64,000 nt of DNA. Origin: Candidatus Ozemobacteraceae bacterium (lineage in GTDB: Bacteria > Muiribacteriota > Ozemobacteria > Ozemobacterales > Ozemobacteraceae). Below the pieces are notes generated by a model. The model was not told the origin of the DNA, searched no databases, and was given only the letters and a program-made list of their open reading frames with translations. Within the stretch, counting starts at the first letter, position 1; each line of letters starts with the position of its first letter. Below, one piece after another: positions 9,201 through 19,200 of the stretch. The stretch covers positions 62,001-126,000 of the forward strand of contig DAOSOK010000002.1 of the NCBI GenBank assembly GCA_035373905.1. Direction: 5' to 3'. A program made the position numbers and the translations under genes.

Positions 9201-11430
9201 ACTGGTCGGCGGCGCCCGTGTCCATGGTCAGAAGCATCTGGCTCTCGGCCGGCCACAGCAGGGTCGGCGTGATCGTCAGCCGGGTGCCGGTCGTATCCCA
9301 TCGGTAGACGAGCCCGTCCGTCGCGGGCGAGACGCGGATGGCGGCTTCGGTCTCCGCCGTGTTCATCGGTTCGGAAAACGTCAGCAGGATCGGGGCGTTG
9401 CGCTCATTCCCCGAACTGCCGTCGGTCGGAACGGCGCCGGCCACGACCGGGGGGGGTGGCGTCGCGGGTGAAGAACCGGAACCTCGTCGTTCCCGAGAGG
9501 GGGAGGTTCGAGCTGTCGCGCGCCGCCGATGAGAAGCTGGCGATCACTTCCCGGCCTTCGTGGAACGGGGACGTCCAGGCGATCGTCAGTTCGGTGTCGC
9601 CCGAGGCCCAGCTGAAGGTCGGTGTGCCCGCGGGGGCGGGGGCGACGGAGAATGCGCCCGCGGTCAGCGTGCGGTTCATCGCCCTGCTGAACCCGAATTT
9701 CAGCGTGGTTGGCGGAACGGAGAGGATGCTTTCGGGCTCGGGTTCGAGCATGGAGACGGTCGGCCCGGATGCGGCGGAGGTGCGGAAGGTGAATCTGACA
9801 GGCTTGCCGAGGGTCAGACCGTCGGTGTCGGCCGCCGAGGCCCCGATTTCGATCGTGTAGTCGGTCTCGGCCTGCCACAGGGTCGCCGGAAGGATCCCGA
9901 CGACGGTGCGGTCGGCCGACCAGTCGAAACTGAACTGGCTGACGGCCGGCTGGACCGCTGCGACGGCCGCCTCGACCGAGGCGCGGATCATCGGTTTCGA
10001 GAACCGGAGGAAGATGCGCGAGTTGATCGCGACCTGGAGGGAGCCGCTCGCCGGGGCGACGGCCGCCAGGACCGGCGCCGGCTGACCGGAGGGATCGCGG
10101 GTGGTGAACGACCAGGCATACTCCCTCCCCAGCCCGGCGCCGGCCAGGCTCGTCGCCGACGAGGCGACGCACACCGTCACGACCGTGTCGCCGGCCCAGG
10201 GGGCGGGGAACGTCAGGAACAGGTGCCGGTTGTCGGTCCAGGTCGCTTCCGCCGCGCCGGGCGCGGGCGAGATCGTCGTCGCCCCGACCACGCTGTCGCG
10301 GTCCATCTCGAGATCGAACGCCAGTTCGACGGGCGTGAAGCCGGGAACGTCCGAGGCGCCGTCGGCCGGGGAAAACGCGACCAGCCGGGGTGTTCCGCCG
10401 GTCGGGGCGGCTTCGGCCTCGATCAGCGACACCGGGAACTCCCGTGCGAAGGAGAGTCCGTCGGAACGCTTGATGACCCAGCGCAGGAGGAGCCGGTCGG
10501 CCAGGTCCGCGGGGCTCAGGCCGGCGATGGCAAAGCGAAGCGTATAGATCAGAGAGCCGCCCTGAGAAGAGCGTGATATATATGGAGAATTATTCATGGA
10601 AAGGACGGCGCGGCCGAGCCCGTCCGGTGGGAACGCCCGCGACTCGGAGGAATCCGCGATCGTCCCCGGCGGAAGAGCGCCGTTGACGCCGACGATGGTC
10701 AGTTCGTTCGAGACGATGCTGCCGGGGTCGATATCCCGCACCGTGTGCGTCAGCGTGAGATTGCCCGCGAAAGCTCGGCCCTGGCTCGCGACGGCCGCCG
10801 CCGGCTCCATCGAGATCGCGAGCGTCGGGAACGTGCGGCTCGTGTCGGTGGGCCGCACCACCATCCAGCGCGAAAACACCGTCGTCTCGACGACAGCGAG
10901 GCCGTGGTCGATGTCGACGGCGGAACGAGCAGCGACCAGCCGGTCGTTTCGCGTTCGCAGGCGACGAGAATCGCGTCGGGATGCGCGCGCGCCTGGGCGT
11001 CCGGCTGGAACGGCAGTTCGAGCCGCGCGGGGCGGGACAGGACCGTCGTGGCGGGGGAAATCGTCACGTCGTAGGCGCTGGAGAGTTTCACGAAGCCGTC
11101 CGGGGGAAGAACTCGGCTTCCCGTCGTCTGTGTCGTCCCGAACAGGATCGGCGGTTCATACACCATCGAGACGTTCAGGGTCGTCCCGTCGGCCGCCGCT
11201 CCCGCGGGAATCACCAGACGGAAATTGTCCGACCGGATGTCGAGGGCGCCCCCGCCGGCGATCGTATACCGGCCGATCTGGCCGGGAATGCCGCCGTTCC
11301 GGTTCTCGGACCAGTAGGGCTGGATGATCCTGCAGCCGATCGTTCCGGAAACGAAAACGAGCGCGAGGAGAGCGAAGGCGATGCAGAACCTGGCCGGCCG
11401 CGACCGGTTCCCGAACGTCTGGCGTGTCAT
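6295..11430 (-). pseudogene. large lipoprotein with bacterial Ig-like (SbsA/Big_5) repeats and kelch propeller; two compensating frameshifts
   Basis: Read as one gene this is about 1,712 codons, but it is split into three pieces. Piece 1 (11430 to about 10918) starts with a lipoprotein signal (VFVSGTIGC, lipid Cys33). Piece 2 (about 10915 to 9457) and piece 3 (about 9448 to 6295) continue as repeats of about 100 residues of the SbsA Ig-like type (patterns such as LTFDAAMDRAS, LTFSEPMNTAETEAA). The last 350 residues are five or six kelch units (FAPRRGHATISFLDRLWVIGG, then NDVWSSSDGETW and relatives), a beta-propeller. Pieces 1 and 3 share a frame; piece 2 is shifted. One base appears missing near 10916-10920, and one extra G sits in the G8 run at 9449-9456. 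A surface-exposed binding role is likely. Sequencing error, slippage or true decay cannot be separated here. Confidence 0.75.
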
Positions 11431-11466
11431 CGTGATATATAATCCTTATGATAATAGTATGTGATA

Positions 11467-13929
11467 TTATTGCTTCCCGGCGGTGACCTTCATCACCTCG
11501 GCGGCGATCGCGCCGTTCGGAAGGGTGCGGTAGGGGAGCATCTCGACGACGATCTGCTCGCCGTCCAGGAGCATCGGGAGCGAGGCCGGAGCGACGCATC
11601 GATATTGTCTCGTTTCGCTCTCGAACAAAAACGTCTTTTTGTCGATCGTCTTCAGGACCCGGCCGGTCAGCTTGCAGGGCCTGCCCATGCGGAACTCGGT
11701 GGGGATGCCGGTCAGCCTGTCGACTTTCTCCTCCGCCCTACGCTCGTCCTGGCCGCGGCCGGTCTTTGAAGATGCCTTCCGGGACGTTTCCGGCACCCTC
11801 GGCTCCGTCGAGCGAGGCAGAAGGATCGGAAGGAGGGCCAGGAGGATCACCGCGAGCGCCGCGACGAGAGGAACCGGCACGCGCCGCACGAGTCCGGCCA
11901 GCCCTTCCCGTTCTGCGTTCTTCGCGTCCGGCGGCTTCTGCTGGGCGCGGAGTTCGGCCTGACGGTTCCGGATAGCCTGGCGGACTTCGCTCACGGCGTA
12001 GGGCTTCGGAATCTCGCGCTGCATCGGCTGGTCGACCGCCGTCTGCGGTTTTTCCGGAGGCGCCGCCTCGGGCGAAGCCTCTTCCCGTTTCGGGGCGGGC
12101 GCGGCCGGTTGCTGCATGTCGATGCCGAGACGCAGGAGGGTGTCGAACATGTCCATGCGCGCCTGGGCGATCAGCATCGTCACGCCGGGGTTCGAGCTCG
12201 CCTGGATCTTGTCGAGGCGCTCGAGAAGCTCTTTGGAGGGGTTCGTCAGCAGAACGACGATCAGCCGCCGCGCGATCGCGGGGTGGTCTTCCGCCTCGAG
12301 CGCCCGGAGCAGGATGTTCCGGATCTTCTCGAACGGCACCAGGATCAGGCAGCTCACGGCCTGGGCGCGAAGGGTCTTGTCGGTCGAGCGGAGCATCTTC
12401 TCGATGCTTTCGACGGCTTTGCGTTCATCCCACTTGAGGGCAAAACGGACGGCCTTGCCGCGGATCTTCGGGTCGGGCAGAGCCAGCAGGTCGGACAGTC
12501 TCGGAACCAGGCGGTCTGGCGAGCGGGCCTCGAGCAGAATGAACGCCGCGAGTTGAACTGCCGGTTCGTCCTGCTGGAGGGCGGATTCCGCGAGTGGAAG
12601 ATCCTCGGCGTCCCGGCTCAGCTTCATCAGACACCGGAAGGCGAGGGCCCGGGTGGCGGGCGAGCCGAATCTGGCCTCGTCGCGGACCCACGGGGCGTGT
12701 TTTTCCCAGGTTGTCGCATCGAGCCGCCCCAGAAGGTCCAGTTTTTCCGGTTCGGGCAGTTTCGACGGGGCGGTCTCGGGCTTGACAGGCTGAAGGGAGG
12801 CCGCATGGGGGAGAAAATCGGCAAGCCGGCGGTAGACGTCCTCGGTTGCGGGATTCAGGGCGAGTTTCTCGACGAACGCGGCCACGTCGGGCGTCTGGAT
12901 GTTCTTCGCCAGCCAGTCCTCGATGGCCTCCCGGCGTGTGGGGGAGGCGACCGCGATCTGGATCTCGAGGTCGGCGAGGAACTTCCTGAGGCGTTCGCGC
13001 CTCCACAGTTTCAGAATTGCCTCATGCGGTGCGTCGGGGCCGGCAATCAGCCCCGCCGCCGACGCTGAAACGCTGATTTCCTTGAAAATCGCGCTGAGCC
13101 GCGCCGCCTGCGGTTTCGGCACGGTGTCGATGAGGTCGAGAATCCGGAGGGCCGTATCGATCTCAGGATTGCTGGCGAGCAGGGTCTCGCATCCATGCAG
13201 GACTTCGGGATCCTGCTCGTCTCCGAGAATGGAGAGCACATACTCGCGAATCCGCGGAAAGGGAAAGGCGAACGCCGCCGAGAGGCCTGCGATCCGCTCT
13301 TCGCTCTTTCGCGAGGCGAGAAGCTCCGATAGATGCGCCTCGGCTTCCTGCTCGTCGACCTTGCGGAGGGCGGCGATCGCCCGAATGCGGACGATCGGGT
13401 GATTCGACGCGAGAAGCATCGGAAAATGCGCCATCAGTGCGTGCGGCGCCAGGGCTTCGATCGCCTCGATCACCGGGATGATCAGTCCGCTCTGGCCGTC
13501 TCCGAGCCAGTGGGCCAGAAACGAGACGTCGCCTTCGCTCCCGTATCTCCCGAGAAACGCGGCGGCCGGCGGCTGCAGTTCCTCGGGAATCGAGGCGGGA
13601 TCGGAACGAATGCGCGACAACAGCGGTTCGATCTCGTCGCGCCGGGGCGACAGGAGACTCGTTCGCGTGATCGCCGGGCAACTCCCGGTGGGCGGTGCCT
13701 CGGGCCCTTCCGCACGGGCGTCTCCCCGTCTCGACCGGATGCGGCTTATGGCCTGCGCGGCAAAAAACGACAGTTCGCGATCGCTTCCGTCGGCGAGCTC
13801 CTGGAGAGCTTTCAGCGCCTCGCCCGATGCGGCGGTCTTCGCGAGCTGGACGACGGCGTTGACGCGGAGCGTGCGTTTCTCCGAGCGAAGCTGTTCGAGA
13901 AGCTGCCGCTCCGGCGATGTGTCAGCCAT
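11467..13929 (-). CDS. large HEAT-repeat protein with one transmembrane segment
   Basis: An 820-aa protein. Residues 1-570 are consecutive HEAT/armadillo-type helix pairs (for example KRTLRVNAVVQLAKTAAS, HPIVRIRAIAALRKVDEQ, DKTLRAQAVSCLILVPFEKI). A Pro/Ala/Lys-rich linker follows, then one membrane helix at about 680-705 (VPVPLVAALAVILLALLPILL) and a C-terminal domain of about 115 residues that looks beta-rich (CKLTGRVLKTIDKKTFLFES). Without a signal peptide the HEAT scaffold should be cytoplasmic and the tail periplasmic. The start overlaps the STAS gene by 8 bp, so the two are coupled. It may pass a cytoplasmic signal to the envelope; function unknown. Confidence 0.8.
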   Translation of the reverse strand: MADTSPERQLLEQLRSEKRTLRVNAVVQLAKTAASGEALKALQELADGSDRELSFFAAQAISRIRSRRGDARAEGPEAPPTGSCPAITRTSLLSPRRDEIEPLLSRIRSDPASIPEELQPPAAAFLGRYGSEGDVSFLAHWLGDGQSGLIIPVIEAIEALAPHALMAHFPMLLASNHPIVRIRAIAALRKVDEQEAEAHLSELLASRKSEERIAGLSAAFAFPFPRIREYVLSILGDEQDPEVLHGCETLLASNPEIDTALRILDLIDTVPKPQAARLSAIFKEISVSASAAGLIAGPDAPHEAILKLWRRERLRKFLADLEIQIAVASPTRREAIEDWLAKNIQTPDVAAFVEKLALNPATEDVYRRLADFLPHAASLQPVKPETAPSKLPEPEKLDLLGRLDATTWEKHAPWVRDEARFGSPATRALAFRCLMKLSRDAEDLPLAESALQQDEPAVQLAAFILLEARSPDRLVPRLSDLLALPDPKIRGKAVRFALKWDERKAVESIEKMLRSTDKTLRAQAVSCLILVPFEKIRNILLRALEAEDHPAIARRLIVVLLTNPSKELLERLDKIQASSNPGVTMLIAQARMDMFDTLLRLGIDMQQPAAPAPKREEASPEAAPPEKPQTAVDQPMQREIPKPYAVSEVRQAIRNRQAELRAQQKPPDAKNAEREGLAGLVRRVPVPLVAALAVILLALLPILLPRSTEPRVPETSRKASSKTGRGQDERRAEEKVDRLTGIPTEFRMGRPCKLTGRVLKTIDKKTFLFESETRQYRCVAPASLPMLLDGEQIVVEMLPYRTLPNGAIAAEVMKVTAGKQ

Positions 13930-14278
13930 GACCGAGAGCCGAACGGGCCTCCTGTTCGGTGCCGAAGGTCGAAACCATCTCCATCAGACCGACGAGACTG
14001 AAGGCCTCCCGGAGCAGAGGGGAAAGCCGGCAGAAGACGAGCTTCAGCTGGAACTCCTCCGCAAACCGGTCGCAGTGGTCGAGCAGACATGCGATGCCCT
14101 GGCTGTTCGCGAGGGTGCATTCGCCGAAATCGAACAAAACGGTCGTGATGCCGGCGAGATCGATTGCCCCGATGACGTCGTTCATGACCGTGCCGCCCTG
14201 GTCGTTCAGATACCCGACCGGGGTGATGATGAGCCAGGCCCCATCTTTCCGGGTCCGGCAGGCGAAGTTGGTGGTCAT
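13922..14278 (-). CDS. STAS-domain anti-sigma factor antagonist-like protein
   Basis: A 118-aa single STAS domain, the size of SpoIIAA/RsbV. Such proteins bind an anti-sigma kinase when unphosphorylated and release it when phosphorylated. The phosphorylation loop reads LANSQGIACLL; Ser59 aligns with the phospho-Ser of SpoIIAA, while the usual Asp before it is Asn58. The gene leads a minus-strand unit with the HEAT protein. No kinase is adjacent, but a SpoIIE-type phosphatase that could dephosphorylate such a protein lies at 60985-62568. Family call is good; the pairing is inference. Confidence 0.85.
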   Translation of the reverse strand: MTTNFACRTRKDGAWLIITPVGYLNDQGGTVMNDVIGAIDLAGITTVLFDFGECTLANSQGIACLLDHCDRFAEEFQLKLVFCRLSPLLREAFSLVGLMEMVSTFGTEQEARSALGHG

Positions 14279-14301
14279 ATCTCTCTCACCTCGGCTTTCA
14301 T

Positions 14302-14329
14302 TCTATACAATCCTCAATCTCCCGATCAA
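14302..14329 (-). promoter_or_regulatory. sigma70-like promoter for the STAS-HEAT unit
   Basis: On the minus strand TTGATC (14329-14324) is followed after 16 bases by TATAGA (14307-14302), ending 23 bp before the STAS start codon. This is a reasonable match to the vegetative consensus, in the short gap divergent from the rhodanese gene. Confidence 0.5.
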
Positions 14330-14431
14330 GTGATTCCGGTTTTTGCGGGTTCGCAGTCACGGAATCTTGTCGCATCCTCGCGCCGATATGGTATGCTTGT
14401 ACAGAGGGAGAAATCCGAGGGAAACCATGCA

Positions 14432-15148
14432 ATGATCTTCGTTCGCCTTCGACTGCTTGCCGTTTTCTGCCTCGTGCTTTCTTGTCCTTCCGCTCTTCAC
14501 GCGCAAGGATCGATGCCTTTCGTCCCTCAGGAACCGCTTTCCGCTCCCCTTCCAAGCCATGAGTCCGACCTGGAGAATTCCCCCAGGAAGCCTGAAGACC
14601 CGTCGGCGTTTCCGCAGGGATGCTGGGGCCCCTGCAAAGAAAGCACCTATCTCGCCCTCAAGGCTACGAATCCGTCCATCACCCGTTTCAAGGTATCGGA
14701 AATGTTCGATCTCGGCCAGTCAGCATCAACCCCGACTCAGGTTCCCTACCGCCCCGACCTCGACCTCTCGAACCCGCGGTGGTCCATTTCCGCCACGACG
14801 TTGAAAGATCTCCTCGGTATGTATGCGAAGCCGAGGCTCATCGACGCCCGCCTCCCGGCGGAAGACACCGGCGTGAGCATTCCCGAGGCGTTCCCTCTCC
14901 AGTTGCCCCTGGCCACCGAGACCCTCCAGGCGGTTCTGCCCGACAAAAACGGCATGGTGGTCGTTTTCGGAAACGACGAGACGACCATGACGGTCGCCGA
15001 AGTTGCGGCTGAGCTCCGGCGTCTCGGATACGCCAACGTCCTCGAGTTCAAGGAAGGCCTGAAAGGGTGGATCGAGAAAGGCGGCGTAACCATCATCACC
15101 CGGATGGAAGAACCGCCGGAGCCTGTTCCTCCGGCATCCGGGAACTGA
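14432..15148 (+). CDS. secreted rhodanese-like protein lacking the catalytic Cys
   Basis: A 238-aa protein. The ATG at 14432 is followed by a signal peptide (IFVRLRLLAVFCLVLSCPSALHA); a purine-rich GAGGGA lies just upstream. Residues 115-220 follow the rhodanese fold: ISATTLKDLLGMYAKPRLIDAR (start of domain, strand plus Asp-Ala-Arg), VVVFGNDETTMTVAEVAAELRRLGY and VLEFKEGLKGWIEKGG. The active loop after VVVF should hold the sulfur-carrying Cys, but here it is GNDETTMT, so sulfurtransferase activity is not expected. The N-terminal half has a CWGPC motif (residues 64-68), which could form a disulfide. It opens an operon with the two following genes, so a binding role at the surface is plausible. 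Confidence 0.75.
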   Translation: MIFVRLRLLAVFCLVLSCPSALHAQGSMPFVPQEPLSAPLPSHESDLENSPRKPEDPSAFPQGCWGPCKESTYLALKATNPSITRFKVSEMFDLGQSASTPTQVPYRPDLDLSNPRWSISATTLKDLLGMYAKPRLIDARLPAEDTGVSIPEAFPLQLPLATETLQAVLPDKNGMVVVFGNDETTMTVAEVAAELRRLGYANVLEFKEGLKGWIEKGGVTIITRMEEPPEPVPPASGN

Positions 15149-15176
15149 CGCGACATTCGCGCCGCATGAGTGAAAC

Positions 15177-16274
15177 ATGAACAGTAATTCGACAACGAGG
15201 ATCTTCAGCGGCAGATGGATCGGCGGCATCGCCGTTCTCTGCGCGGTCGTTCTGCTCCTCGTTTCGTACGAACGCCGGAGCGCCCGGATTTCCGAACCCG
15301 CCTACGTTTCACCGCTGACCCGCATTGCAACGGGGCCAGAGCTTCTCGAGGCCGTCCGGGCGAAATCGGTCGCTTCCGACACGGACATGGAACCGCTCGT
15401 TCAGCGTTTGTATTCGAGCGGATGGGCGCGGACAGCAGCGCGTCTTGCCCGGCTTCAGCCTTCGAAACGCTGTAGGGTGTTCCTGCGGGTCGCGATGGAT
15501 ATCGGCGATGCCGAGCTTTTCTGGGCCAACCGCGATCCTGCGGAGTCCCCCGCGGACTACTGGACCCGTGAGATCAACGGCTGGTATGGCGGCGAACGGC
15601 GATACAGGATCCTCGCAGGATGGCCGCCGGATGACGCTTCGGAGGTGCGGCTGATGCAGTGGCCCCTGTACCTGCTCATGCGGCCCATCCGGCAGACATG
15701 GGACGATTTTTTCGCGACGGTGGGCGGGATCCTCCCGCGGCCGTTCGCCGGCCTGATGCAGTTGCTCGTTCCTGCCGCCGAAGAGATCTCGTTGAACTCG
15801 GTTTTTGCGGCTGTTATACTATCTGACAAAGATGATTCCCCGCCTCAGATATGGGAAAACATCGGGATCCTCAATGCCGCCGGCTTCCAGTGGGGCGCTG
15901 TCCGCGAGCTCGCGTTGCGCCTTCCCGATGCGTGGCTCCCGCAGATACTCCAGCTCGCCCTTCCGGAAAGCGATGTTGAATTCATGCTCGAAACCGTCAT
16001 CAAAACCGACGTTCCCGCGACGGCCGACCTGTTCGACCTGGTGGTCTCGATGCCGCCGGATGCGTTTGCTCGCGCCGCCGGCTCGGCGCGCCGGGCGGTT
16101 CTTCTGCGCCACCACGGCATTCCGGCGATGACGGCCATCATCGGAAGCGCGGCCGCCAGACTCCTCGACGAAGAACGCCTTCGGCGGATCAACCCGATGG
16201 ATACGCGATACGGCGTCAATCCCTACGTTCCCCCGCCCGAGTCCCTGGCGCGGGGCTTCGGAGACGGGCGATGA
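15177..16274 (+). CDS. membrane-anchored protein of unknown function
   Basis: A 365-aa protein with one N-terminal membrane segment (residues about 15-32, WIGGIAVLCAVVLLLVSYE), the rest probably periplasmic. The body is mostly helical and Ala/Leu/Arg-rich with repeated AARLARLQPS-like helices, but I recognise no family or catalytic motif. It begins 28 bp after the rhodanese-like gene and its stop overlaps the start of the giant protein (ATGA), so it is probably co-translated with it and may help its export or anchoring. That role is inference from position only. Confidence 0.7.
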   Translation: MNSNSTTRIFSGRWIGGIAVLCAVVLLLVSYERRSARISEPAYVSPLTRIATGPELLEAVRAKSVASDTDMEPLVQRLYSSGWARTAARLARLQPSKRCRVFLRVAMDIGDAELFWANRDPAESPADYWTREINGWYGGERRYRILAGWPPDDASEVRLMQWPLYLLMRPIRQTWDDFFATVGGILPRPFAGLMQLLVPAAEEISLNSVFAAVILSDKDDSPPQIWENIGILNAAGFQWGAVRELALRLPDAWLPQILQLALPESDVEFMLETVIKTDVPATADLFDLVVSMPPDAFARAAGSARRAVLLRHHGIPAMTAIIGSAAARLLDEERLRRINPMDTRYGVNPYVPPPESLARGFGDGR

Positions 16275-19200
16275 GCAGACGTTTCGCGAACCCACCGCTT
16301 CCGTCGACGGGCAGACTGCTCGCCGGCATCGTTTGCATCATCCTGCTGGCGGTCGCGGCGGGGGCCATAACCATCACGACGCCGGTCATCAAGACGATTC
16401 AGGGCAAAACCGTCGTTCCCGGGGAAATAACGTACGTCACCAGCAAGACGTTCACCATGGCCGGCGTGTCCCAGTCCAATCGTATCGTCCGCGTCTGGTT
16501 GTACATGAACGGCCAGCTCCTGCAGAACAACATCTCCCCGAACCTGAAAGGCGTCTGGTCGACGTCCGTCACCCTTCCGGGCGATGGGGATTACGGATTC
16601 CAAGTGCTGGCTTCGGGCGTGAAAGAGCCGTTCCTCAGCGCCAAGTCGAAAGTCGCGACGGTCTCATTGGATATGACCCCGCCGACGATCTCCATCAACG
16701 TTCACAGCGGCGACTACGTTGCGCTGAAAAAATATATAGCAGGCTATGAAAACCTTCTCCGTGCAGACGTGATCGATCCGACGGTCCCGGGAGCCGCGTC
16801 CTCCGGTCTGAACTTCGATTCGGTGAATTTCTATCTGAAAGACTACAGCATCGTCGGCAGGCCCACCGTTCCGGGTGACGTGACGACCGACTACGACAGA
16901 TACCTCTGGTGGAACCCCACGGGCGGGGACTGGTCGGCTGCGGCCGTAGACCGGCATCAGTATTACCTGTCCTGCTACATTGAAGACAAGGCGGGCAATC
17001 AGGGAAGCTACACGTATTTATATTATATCGACTCGACGAATCCGCCGCCGGTCATCACCCACGTGTACGATCCCTTTCACTACCTGGGATCGGAATCTTT
17101 CACCGGGATAGGCGAGCCGCCGGACAATCTGCCCGATGAAAACGGCTGGGTGAAATACTACCCATACATGACGCTGTACGAGAATCCGACGAAAGTGAAG
17201 GGCTACGTGGCCTCATGGAGCGTCCCGAAAGATTCTGGGTTCGACACCTACGAGATTCGTTCGTGCGCCCGCCAGTGGGGAACCTGGCTGGCGACTCCCA
17301 ATACCTCGAACGGGGCTTGGCAGATCGATTACAACCGCAGATGCCCCGTCGGCACGCATGTCATGAACATCGATTCCATGGATTCGGGCCTGCTTCACAC
17401 CTGCGACGCCGGCCGCCAGGGACGAGTTCCCCTTCAGTTGATCTACGAATACGGCGTGCCCCAGAGACCCACGGAAATGATCTTCGCCAGCGGCACATAC
17501 CGCTTGAAGACAGGATCCTATTACATCAAAGAGGCGGGCGACACGAAATGCCCGGACATCGTCGTGAAAGTCTGGCCTCTGGCCACCGACCAGACGGCCA
17601 TCATCGACTATGGCTGGGGCGGAACCGCAGGCTTCAGCCCGCGGCTGGCTCAGCAGGTGATCTCGTCGGGACTGGTGTATCTGGATACCCCGGGCCAGTA
17701 TGACAAGGGCGAAGTCTTCCAGGATCTGAACCGGGACAGCTACAGGCAGGCCAATGAACCCTATTTTGACAACACTCCAGGACAATACGACCTAGGCGAG
17801 CCCTTCCAGGACCTGAATAAGAACACCGTCTGGGATCCCGGCGAACCATACGTGGACCAGCCTCCGCGAGGGCCGCGGGTCAGCGACGGGATCACGGCGA
17901 CGCTGACGAACTTCCTCAACCTGCAAATGCACGCCAACATGCGCACGTGCATCCGCGCCTTTTCGACGAACTACCTCGGCGTCTCCCGCTGTCTGGGCGT
18001 CATCCGATACTGCGTGAACACGGATTACCCTCCGAACGTCGCCGATGCCTACTGCCAGCCGCTTCCCCGCGTCAACCCGAGAACGTCGGCGTATAAGCCG
18101 ACGTATATTTATTTCAAGGCGTATACGTATGCTCCCGGCGTCTCCGGCTGCTGCGACGCCTATTCTCTCGATTATACGAAGTCCTGGATCCGCGTCGTCA
18201 ACAGCAAAGACCAGGAAATCATCCCGCCGCAGAAAATATGGAAAGCCATCGATCGTCAGACCACCCACCAGGCAGAGATCAACTGCGCCGCGGTGAACTT
18301 CCCGGACGGAACCTACCGGGTCGAAGCGACGATGGAGGACAAGTTCGGCCACAAGGTCGTGGATTCCCCGACCAGCTCGGTGTTCAAGATCGACAACGTG
18401 GCGCCGAACACGACCGACGAACAGCCCCCGCCCGGCGGCCTCTCGAACTCGTTCCCCAGCTTCAACGCGCGCATCATCGATCCGGCCCTCACCTCCGACC
18501 AGTCGGAAGGAACCGGCGTCGAGCTCAACCCGTTCAAAGACCAGGTGTGGGCCTACAAACGCCTGACGGTGGATTTCACCCCGGTCACGACGGCGTATTC
18601 CCAGACGATGCCGATCTCCGATCCCATCAACGGAAAGGCGGTCAACGAATACGAAATCGCGTTCATTCCCGGCATGCAGGCCATTTACGAGGAAAATCTC
18701 GAGGTCTGGGAAAAAGTCGCCGGCAAATTCACCCAGACCGTCATCCCGTCATCCTCCATACAACTCGTCTACAACGGTTCTCCGACGCCGAACAAGCTGA
18801 CGGTCAAGAGAACCGACGCCATGTTCGAGGCCGGTAAAACATACGTGTTGGTATATCAGGTTCCCTGCTTTACCTCGAACGACGGCGTCGACCGCGTCGG
18901 CGCCGTGCCGATCAACCCGATCACGGCCGACGGCGAGTATTTCGTCAAGATCAAGACGCTCGACCGGGCCGGAAACCAGGGCACCGTCATTCTCAACTAC
19001 TCGAGATGCAAAGTGCCGTACGGCACTTTCACGATCACCCCGTCCAAAAGCCTCGTCTTCGCGGGACTCATCCCGCCTGACTACGTGTCGTTCACCACCT
19101 CCCAGATCACGTGCCGCGACGGCAGTACCGTCGTCGACGGACAGGAGCTGTCCTTCGCCAAGAACGGTCCCGGCGACCCCCGGCCCCCCGATTCGAACGG

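Noticed and set aside
9449..9456. Programmed ribosomal frameshifting at the G8 tract
   Set aside because: The tract lacks a following pseudoknot or internal RBS that I can see, and a second unrelated shift at about 10918 is also needed, which makes sequence error, slippage or decay more likely.
6169..9471. Open frame of 1,100 codons on the plus strand, opposite the Ig/kelch gene
   Set aside because: Its product is Arg/Gly/Asp-rich with no domain or hydrophobic core, as expected for the complement of a GC-rich gene. The minus strand carries clear Ig and kelch repeats.
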